64,000 bases of DNA, from assembly GCF_026745355.1 (NCBI RefSeq), contig NC_079209.1:30865444-30929443 (forward strand), given 5' to 3'. The notes under the pieces are model-generated. The model was not told the DNA's origin, ran no database searches, and was given only the letters and a program-made list of their open reading frames with translations. Positions 57,172 to 64,000 of the stretch are shown piece after piece (within the stretch, counting starts at the first letter, position 1; the number at the start of each line of letters is the position of its first letter). Position numbers and translations under genes: made by a program. The stretch is from Beta vulgaris subsp. vulgaris. Lineage: Eukaryota; Streptophyta; Magnoliopsida; Caryophyllales; Amaranthaceae.

Positions 57172-58244
57172 TTATTCATATTGGTGCACGCACCATCACT
57201 ACAAACAAGCGATTTTAGGAATTTAGTTGGGATATTATCCTAAGTTTTGCAAGTAATATGGTATTTGGTAGCTTGCACTAATGGAAAAAAACGCAAGGGC
57301 TACAGTGCAAGGGTTGCGTTTTTGAAAATCACAGCCTTAATAGTGAAGGGTTGTGGATAGCCTAAAAACTGAATCCCTTTAAGTGAAGGGTTGCGATTAG
57401 CCCAAAAATGCAGCCCTTCGTATTTTACAAAGGGTTGCGTTTTTGGGCTAACCGCAACCCTTAGGCCTTTAAAAAAATCCTTTTACCCCAAACTCGTTTC
57501 CTTTCCCCTCGTATTACCCTCATATCCAAAGTGATGCCTCATATTCTCTTTCTCGCCCCCATCTCCTCTCTTTCCCCTCTCCTTTCTCCCTCTCAACTCG
57601 TATCATCCCGCACCATCGGAGTCCTCGTATTGGAATTGTATTAAGCATGTTCTGAGTGAGTGATTCTCCAAAACCAAAGCAGAACAAAGAGGAAATTCGA
57701 AAGAAGAATGAAGAAAAAGATGAAACCTGGAAACAGAAAAGAAAAACGAAAAATGTCATCATTACTCGCACAATTCTCTTCTTTGTCTCAGTTAACGTTC
57801 GCCGGAGCCTTGCACTTCACCGTCGCCGCTGTCATCTCCTCCACTGGCCGCTACTATTGGAGGCATTTTTGTGCAAGTAGATCTTAACTTGATTTTATGG
57901 GTTTTTTTTCGTTTTTAATTATGGGTTTTAGTTGAAGATTTTGATTTGATACTCCTTTTGTGGGTGGGGGAAATTTGTTCTGCAAGTGTATAATATAATA
58001 GATTTTGAAGGAAAGAAGTCGGTTGTGATATTTGTAACTGGCGGAGCCTGAGTTATCGGGTGAATAAACTGTCAAGGAATCACTTTGAGCTAGAAGAATT
58101 CTGTGTATGCATTAATGCAAGCTCCATTAACGACATAGCTTTTTAATATGCCAAATAAGCTAGAAGAATTATAGGTATGCATTAATGCAAGCTCCATTAA
58201 TGACATAGTTTTTTAATATGCCAAACAAACTATGTAGTTCCTAA
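57172..58244. repeat. Partial tandem unit C, 1.07 kb
   Basis: Matches the right-hand third of units A and B from ATTCATATTGGTGCACGCACC to CTATGTAGTTCCTAA, closest to A. It includes the CACTA-like end (CACTAATGGAAAAAAACGC at about 57266) and the LTFAGALHFTVAAVISS frame. It has its own internal 70-bp tandem duplication at about 58090-58230 (AGAAGAATT...GCATTAATGCAAGCTCCATTAA). Confidence 0.85.
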
Positions 58245-58907
58245 GAGTGTGTTTGATTCTAATTTTTTCAATTTCCATTTTTTTATTTTTTTTTGTTTTA
58301 GGTAAGATGTTTGATTTTCGAATGTTATGATGAACTTTGGTCTGATTTTTTTTTTTGTTTGAGTTTCGAATCTGATGAAAATTAGTGAAATCTGAAAAGT
58401 TGCTTAATGTTTAATACTTCCTCCGTTCCATAATAAGTGTGAAATAATAGGTTAGTGGTAGGTTATAAAAAAGGAATAAGTGGATGAGGGAGAAAGAGTG
58501 AAAAATAATAACGTATAAATATAAGTCTTGTTTAGTAGATATGAGCTGTAAAGAGCGTGACATTTAGCTTATTCATCGTAGGAAGTAAGAGAAACTAGGA
58601 GGGAGATTGGTTCAGTAAGAACAACACTGTTTCTTGGTCTTTGTGAAGAAACTAACATAAAATATTAGTTTTGTAGAATAAAAAATAAATGGATATGATG
58701 GAGAATATATAGCAGATATTATAAAAGTATAAGAGAAAAATTGATGATCTATACCATTTAGAAAAAAAGAAGGAATTTGAGATAAGTGTTTTGATGGGAT
58801 CCGGTGCATTAGTGCTAGTATGATCGCACCCAAATTTGAGATAAGTGTTGGTTCTTAATTAGTTGAATGTGAGGAGTGAGCAGAGAAGCGGAGAGAGAAA
58901 GCAAGAC
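58245..58907. other. Non-coding spacer
   Basis: No gene. Contains CTTCCTCCGTTCCATAATAAG at 58417, a word common in Stowaway-type ends, but the opposite end is not convincing. Confidence 0.4.
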
Positions 58908-58910
58908 TTA

Positions 58911-60244
58911 GGCTATGTTTAGTTCACCTGAAATTTTCTGATCTGAACTTATCTAATCTGATCTGATCTGAACTTATTTTTTCTAATCTAATCTGATCTA
59001 TACTTATTTTTTCTAATCTGATCTGATCTAATCTAATCTGATCTGATTTGATCTGATCTGATCTGGTCTGATCTGATCAGATCTTGTCTGATGTGATCAG
59101 ATCTGATTTATAAGATCTTGTCTTTTATAAAATATATTATTACTATTATATTATTATTTTGTAATTCATTATTATGCAATACATTATAAGATCTTCTTTA
59201 TAGTATTACTATTATTATCATTTTTTTTCTATTACAACTTTTACACAACTTTTATTAATAATAATAGTTATTATTTTTTATATTATTATAAGAACAACAA
59301 TAATAATCATGATAATAATTATTATTATTATTACTAAAAATAATTATATAACTCAAGTCATTAATTTATAAGAGCACTTATACAATGTTTCACACTTTCC
59401 CTTAAAAAAAATGTTTCACACTTGAGAAGTCGGCAAGCTCAACTCTTTTTTTCATATAAAATAAAATAAGATATACAAACAACTATGACTTGCGCATAAA
59501 AGAAATAAATAGCGTGCAACTTCAAATAGCTAGATTGATTTGGAATTCGGTAGGAAGAGGTGTACCGAATCTAAATTTATAATTTGTATCTCACACTTAG
59601 CTTATTTTGAAATGTAATCCGAACTTAGTAGTTTCGTTGTCATAGATTTGAGCTATCATATTATATATATTTCTTATTTTTGCGTCAATCTTATGTTCTT
59701 AACACGCGGCTTTTAATTTTCTATTATTTAATAACAACAAAATAACTTAATATAATGATAACAATGACATTTATAATGGTAACAACAAGATTAATAATAA
59801 TTATCAATATTAATAAGTACAACAACAACAATAATAATCCTTTTGAACAAATGTACAAGTAAATAATAATACTCCCTTTGTGTTTTTTTATCTTTCTCAC
59901 TTAGAATCTTAACACTATTCACAATTAGAGGGAATCTTTTATATTTTTCTCGACATATAAGAAAAAATATAGTCATGTGGGGTCTTTTTTGATTCGTCTC
60001 AATGAGTATTTTATTAATAATCAATTAGTATAATTTTTACTAACATGTAATGAAAGATATTTAATAGTAATAATGAGTTTTTAAATATAAACATAATCTG
60101 ATCTGAACTTATCTAATCTGGTCTGATCTGAACTTATTTTTTCTGATCTGATCTGAACTTATTTTTTCTGATCTGATTTGAACTTATTTTTTCTGATCTG
60201 ATTAGATCTGAAATAAGCAAAAATAAGGTGAACTGAACATAGCC
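58911..60244. mobile_element. TIR DNA element, 1334 bp, with TCTGA-type repeats
   Basis: Ends are GGCTATGTTTAGTTCACCT and inverted AGGTGAACTGAACATAGCC, flanked by TTA at 58908-58910 and 60245-60247. Arrays of ATCTGATCTGA/AACTTATTTTTTCTGATC lie inside both ends (58945-59115 and 60097-60210). The 0.95-kb centre is AT-rich and non-coding. The 3-bp TTA duplication and TGTTTAGTT end suggest PIF/Harbinger, non-autonomous; hAT is excluded by the duplication length. Confidence 0.82.
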
Positions 60245-60247
60245 TTA

Positions 60248-60736
60248 GCCTAAACTCGTTGACAACCTAGAAAACAAAGTCGTGTTGCTTGATCATTTGT
60301 TTAACTTGATTAATTAGTCCTGTGTTTTTATTTTTGTGAGATTCCAATCAAGCTCGTGCTATCATCTGTTTGGAGCATTTTCAATTGTAGAACATGTCAA
60401 TTTGTTATATTGTGTCAATTTGTTATAATCAACCCCTATAGCTATCCGTTTGTTTATCACATTGACATAAACTGCTAGGCAAATAAGTTAATATAATCCG
60501 CTGGTCAAAACAGTTAATGAAACAAATACCCTCTGATTACCAAACATGACCTTAAACAAACTCAATTTGATGGGTTTTATCTCTCATACAAAATTTCAAT
60601 AAGGCATATGGCGTACTCCAAATCTCCAATCAACAATCAGAAAGATGCACTACATTTACAAACAAAGCCAAAACTCAAATGGCCAAAAAGAATCAATAGC
60701 AAGAGAAAAAAAAAAAAAAATCCACATGAGCAAATG
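60248..60736. other. Flank of aldo-keto reductase fragment
   Basis: No gene recognised in this half-kilobase. An A-run is at about 60706-60720. Confidence 0.4.
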
Positions 60737-60925
60737 TTAAGGGCATGGATTCGGATATCTTGAATGAACCATATTTATCTCGGCAATTACTTCAGCTCCC
60801 AGTTCAATGTGGCTAGCATTGAGAATCTCTTCAAGCTGCCATATCTTGGTTGCTCCAAAAACAGCACTTGCAACAAGTGAGTGCTCCAAAATAAACGCTG
60901 TAATAAATTTATCAAATTCAATCAC
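60737..60925 (-). pseudogene. Aldo-keto reductase (Tas-like) C-terminal fragment
   Basis: The minus-strand frame reads FILEHSLVASAVFGATKIWQ, then LEEILNASHIELGAEVIAEI and ends MVHSRYPNPCP before TAA at 60737-60739. The (A/S)xFGATxxxQLxE and RYPNPxP words are the C-terminal signature of Tas-like aldo-keto reductases, NADPH-dependent (alpha/beta)8-barrel enzymes; in plants one is plastid-targeted. Only the last roughly 60 residues, including the cofactor-binding loop, are seen. The reading breaks up on the upstream side (right, 60926-61010) with several stops and I see no catalytic Asp-Tyr-Lys-His exons before 61100. It is therefore either the last exon of a gene whose other exons lie outside or a truncated pseudogene; the latter fits better. 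Confidence 0.72.
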
Positions 60926-61112
60926 GAAAACACTATCATGTAATCTTGCAGTTCCGAGTAAACGGCTAGCTGAGAGAGTAAGAATAAACCTTAATCAATT
61001 CACCTAGCCACTCTTGTTACCTCTATACATAGAGAGGGACATGGTAGGATCAACTTAAAACTAACCTTAACCTGAAAACCGGCATTTTTCACTCATGTTG
61101 CAGATCTTTGTT

Positions 61113-61612
61113 CATTTTTTTTTTTTTTTTTTTTGCTCATTTTATGTTTTTGCTCTTTTAGCAAACTTTCGCTCATTTTACGAAAAATTTGCTCATTTTA
61201 CAAACTTATGTTAATTTTATGTTTTTTTCTCATTTTATGTTCACTCATTTTTAAAAACGTTTGCTCAATTTACAAATTTTTGTTCATTTTATGTGTTTTG
61301 CTCATTGTAAGAAACTTTTTACTCATTTTATGTTACAGTTTTCAATTTTTATCAGTTTCACGTGATACTATTAAAAATCGACCTTTTTGCTCATTTTACA
61401 GATTTTTGCTCATTTTATGTTTTTGCTCATTTTAACAAACTTTTGCTCATTTTAGCAAATTTTCGATCATTTTACGAAGTTTTTTCCTCATTATACAAAC
61501 TTTTGTTCATTTTATGTTTTTTTGCTCATTCTACATTTTCGCTTATTTTAAGAACTTTTTGCTCATTTTGATTTTTCACTCATTTTCAAAGGCTTTGCTC
61601 ATTTGATGTTGA
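61113..61612 (+). repeat. Degenerate GCTCATTTTA minisatellite
   Basis: About 25 irregular copies of (TTTT)GCTCATTTTA(TG/CAAAC)TTTT over 500 bp, with spacing near 20-25 bp. It begins after a T-run at 61118-61134. The open frames across it (Cys/Phe/Leu repeats) are an effect of the repeat. Confidence 0.9.
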
Positions 61613-61653
61613 AATTTTCAATTTTCAGCATAAAAAGTGGTTTTCACGTGAAG

Positions 61654-61654
<1 letters not shown>

Positions 61655-61722
<68 letters not shown>
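61655..61722. repeat. TA microsatellite, left of palindromic element
   Basis: Nearly pure TA over 68 bp, with one phase break at about 61697. Confidence 0.95.
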
Positions 61723-61723
<1 letters not shown>

Positions 61724-61982
61724 AGGGGAAGATGAGAATGATCCTTACATGAGAAATGAGAATGAATCTCAACCACACGATTGGGTTAGAGTTACAACAC
61801 TTGTTCATTAGAGTTATACCCACCTAAAAAAAAATTAGAGCCAAAAAAAAAAGTTTGAAATTTGAATTTTTGTTTCTAATAAACTTTTTTTTTGGAGTTA
61901 CATCACTTATTCATAAGAGTTATAGCGCGTAAATATCATTCTTATTTCTCATGTAAGTATGCATTCTCATATGAATTCACTT
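61723..61982. mobile_element. Palindromic MITE-like element within TA repeat
   Basis: Left part AAGGGGAAGATGAGAATGAT and CTTACATGAGAAATGAGAATGA is matched, inverted with gaps, by the right part TCATTCTTATTTCTCATGTAAG and GCATTCTCATATGAATTCACTT. AGAGTTAyAaC words also pair in the middle. Both sides are TA repeats (61655-61722 and 61982-61998). It is non-coding. Confidence 0.65.
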
Positions 61983-62073
61983 ATATATATATATATATTG
62001 ACATAATAAAAATACTAATTTTTAAGACGATTGGTCTTAGACTACATAGGTCCCATCTTTGCCACATGTTATG

Positions 62074-62655
62074 TGTTGTAGCCTGGAAATCAGTGGCTCT
62101 CCAACGAACAAGTGGATTCATCTAGCGCGTCCACATGTCTCTGATTGCCTAGTCAATAAGAGAGAAGTACAGGAAAAAAGGATGGGAGTACTAATTTAGG
62201 GAAAGTACCAAACCCACCTTTTTGGCCTGACATGTCTGCGCCCATATCTCAAAAAACGGCTGCATAAGATTGGTTGACGTGTACTTCCCAATCATTGTCC
62301 GCCACGTGTCAAGCTCTGATTGCCTAGCCAATCAGGGCCCTTAAATTAGGATCAAAGTACAGCAATCAGACGCCAAACACTATAAATAGTCCTTGAATTC
62401 AAGAGAAAGGTACTTTTTCTTTATTACTTTGTGAAAACTCTTTCTCACTTTCTCTCTTTATCTCTACTTTTCTTTATTACTCCTAATACCAGACTTAAGC
62501 TTCGAAAGGGGGAGCCACCACCCAAACTTCCAGGGTGGGTCCAGGTTCGAGAACGAAACTCAGGAATTATGTGACTAGGACATCGTTGCACAAGTTTCAA
62601 TTGTATAATTTGTTGAGGGACAACAATATATTTACTAGTCAAGCACTACGTAACA
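62074..62655 (+). repeat. 5' LTR of deleted element
   Basis: Begins TGTTGTAGCCTGGAAATCA and ends ACTACGTAACA. TATA box TATAAATAGTCCTTGAA at 62381. Followed by a degenerate primer site (TTTGACATTGTTTGTGGGA) corresponding to the TGGCGCCGTCTGTGGGG site at 1991-2010. Confidence 0.75.
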
Positions 62656-63012
62656 TTTGACATTGTTTGTGGGAATACGCAACGATGACTAAGTGACACT
62701 CGTCCAATATATTAAGGAATCGAAGTTTTGAAGTTCGATTGGAGGATATTGTGGATGATGAAAGGCCACTTCGAGAACCTATCATTCAGGTTTGTCTGTG
62801 ACTGCTGTCTATGTCGAGAACGTCCTGAATGATTTTTAGACCAAGATGATTGCAGTCATCAAGGAACAGATCAAGAAAAATATGTTGTTTTTTTCAAGTA
62901 AACCCAAATCCAATCGCTATCTATCCTCTTAGGGGGCATTCCCAGGGAACCGTCCTGGTCTAAGCCGACCTGTTTGTTAGGATCTTTCTAAGAAAGCGGC
63001 AAAAAAAAAAAA
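62656..63012 (+). pseudogene. gag remnant of deleted element
   Basis: The ATG after the primer site (CGCAACGATGACTAAG) corresponds to the gag start at 1983 but meets a stop after three codons. Later MIAVIKEQIKKNMLFF matches the family. It ends at an A-run (63001-63013) where the 3' LTR fragment begins. Confidence 0.6.
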
Positions 63013-63106
63013 AGGAATTATCTGACTAGGACATCGGTGCACAAGTCCCCATTATAGAACCCGCTAAGGGATAACACTGTATTTACTAATCAAGCACTAC
63101 GTAACA
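63013..63106 (+). repeat. 3' LTR end fragment
   Basis: GGAATTATCTGACTAGGACATC to CACTACGTAACA, matching 62561-62655 with small differences. Confidence 0.7.
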
Positions 63107-63111
63107 CTATG

Positions 63112-63635
63112 ATTAGATCAACCCCTAATGGTTCGTTTAATACGATAATGATATATAATTTGTATGTTATTTGTAAATAGTAAATAATTTGACTATCATC
63201 TATAAATGCCTTTAATTTGTTGTCGACTTCTTATGCACTTTACTAACCCTCGATCTCAATTCAATATGAAGCTAGATTACCCCCAAATTGTTCTCTAACG
63301 GATGTGTCAGCCACTCTTATTCTATGTCGTTGCCAAATAGGTCAATCCAATACCGAACCTAACTAGTAACTAATCAACTTCTGCTAACGTCTTTGTACGT
63401 AATGTTACTGCAGCTACCTCTGTACTTAAATCTGGATCTTCTGATTATAAAACCCTACTCCATTTACGATAATCATGGCAGTGTAGAAATTATCCATAGC
63501 AAAGGTCCTCTTGGGTTCTACATTTGACATCGTTTATCTTTATACTACCTCTGTTTTTTAATAGATGCATCATATGGACTAGGCACACTTGCCAATGCAC
63601 AAGTTTGAACATCATTATCTTTGATTATATATTAT
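63112..63635. other. Non-coding spacer
   Basis: No gene recognised. A 79-codon frame from 63524 runs into the TIR-like sequence and is not supported. Confidence 0.4.
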
Positions 63636-64000
63636 TAAAAAGGGTTTTTTCACCAGGTACCCCTGTGGTTTTTCAAAATTCATGGGGTACCCCTGGTTTT
63701 AAAAAAATGCACAAGGTGCCCTTATTGTTTAAGTTAAATGCACCAAATACCCTTAATGACTAACGGTGTCAAGTTTCCGTTAGTCATTAGGGTTAATTAA
63801 CTCCTCTAACCCTAATCAAACCCTAATTAAGCCCTAATTAACTAACTAAACCCTAACCCCATAACTTGAAACCCTAACCCCACAACCACCACCCAACCCA
63901 CCCCCACCTCCACCCCCGGCAGCATACCCGGCCCCCTCCCCCACCCCCACCCCCACCCCCACTGCCATCCCCCCCCCGGTAACTCTCTCTCCCCCACCCC
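63636..64000 (+). mobile_element. Possible left end of a Mutator-like element, cut by window edge
   Basis: AAAAAGGGTTTTTTCACCAG followed by GTACCCCTGTGG, then GGGGTACCCCTGG and AAGGTGCCC words, resembles the long terminal repeats of plant Mutator-like elements. A 13-bp stem (TAATGACTAACGG / CCGTTAGTCATTA) lies at about 63756-63793. Telomere-like CCCTAA words follow (63800-63880), then a C/A-rich tract resembling the C-rich half of the element at 20575. The other end lies outside the window. Confidence 0.4.

Larger units (their letters stand above)
62074..63106 (+). mobile_element. Internally deleted LTR retrotransposon, 1.03 kb
   Basis: A 582-bp LTR (62074-62655), a roughly 355-bp internal remnant and a roughly 95-bp 3' LTR end (63013-63106). 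The last two end in the same CAAGCACTACGTAACA as the first LTR. Flanking 5-mers TTATG (62069-62073) and CTATG (63107-63111) match at four of five bases. The LTR and gag start are homologous to the inverted copy at 1621-2633. Confidence 0.7.

Noticed and set aside
58417..58605. Stowaway-like MITE (CTTCCTCCGTTCC ... GGAGGGAG)
   Set aside because: Only the first roughly eight bases pair between the ends and the TA duplication is absent on the right side.
59868..60020. Second CTCCCTTTGTG Stowaway-like start
   Set aside because: No matching inverted end found; lies inside the TCTGA-type TIR element.
61133..61571. Two hydrophobic Cys/Phe/Leu-rich frames that look like membrane proteins
   Set aside because: Translations of a T-rich minisatellite; the periodicity follows the DNA repeat.
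1..64000. A hidden new multi-gene system, tRNA/rRNA genes or endogenous pararetrovirus
   Set aside because: All long or motif-bearing frames are explained by LTR retrotransposons, LINE, CACTA and one enzyme fragment. I saw no tRNA-like cloverleaf, rRNA stretch or caulimovirus movement/coat-protein words, though a proper search could find weak ones.

Overview
This window is nuclear DNA from a flowering plant. The evidence is long AT-rich stretches, LTR retrotransposons primed by initiator tRNA-Met, plant L1-type LINE remnants with an RNase H domain, CACTA, Mutator-like and Tourist-like DNA transposons, and a fragment of a plant-type aldo-keto reductase. The species cannot be fixed from the sequence. 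A dicot is likely, and Amaranthaceae is only a weak guess. No intact single-copy host gene was recognised. Almost everything that can be read is mobile DNA, much of it nested.

Layout. 1-2633: end of an old Ty3-like LTR, then a truncated minus-strand LTR element (gag start, primer site, 621-bp LTR). 2634-14724: a minus-strand chromovirus (Ty3/gypsy). It has lost RNase H and integrase by an internal deletion, and a 3.8-kb CACTA element (7953-11745) sits in its leader ORF. That CACTA carries a multi-exon gene ending in a Ulp1/C48 protease domain. 14725-18213: half of a second CACTA element with a broken TNP2-type transposase (minus). 18214-23130: degenerate Ty3-like remnants, hosting a 979-bp Mutator-like element with 9-bp target duplications and a C-rich/G-rich interior (20575-21553). 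23135-31262: a plus-strand LINE interrupted by a non-coding insertion and by a 3.4-kb solo LTR (27676-31052).

31453-36111, 37214-45574 and 45810-50580 are three Ty1/copia elements with both LTRs. Two have perfect 5-bp target duplications (TATAG, GTAAG) and the third a one-mismatch pair. All three carry stops and/or frameshifts. 50594-58244 is a direct duplication of a roughly 3.1-kb unit plus a partial third copy. The unit holds an inverted (twin-priming-like) LINE remnant and a CACTA-like end; one copy alone carries a Tourist-like MITE. 58911-60244 is a TIR element full of TCTGA-type repeats. 60737-60925 is the C-terminal end of a Tas-like aldo-keto reductase. Then follow a GCTCATTTTA-type minisatellite, a small palindromic element within a TA microsatellite, an internally deleted LTR element (62074-63106) of the same family as the one at 1621-2633, and at the right edge the start of what looks like another Mutator-like element.

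The coding pieces do not form a pathway. The window records successive insertions whose relative order can partly be read: chromovirus before CACTA-1, LINE before solo LTR, unit duplication probably before the MITE. I found no convincing new biological system. The most unusual items are the Ulp1-carrying CACTA element, the extra leader ORF of the chromovirus, the strand-asymmetric Mutator-like element and the triplicated LINE/CACTA composite.
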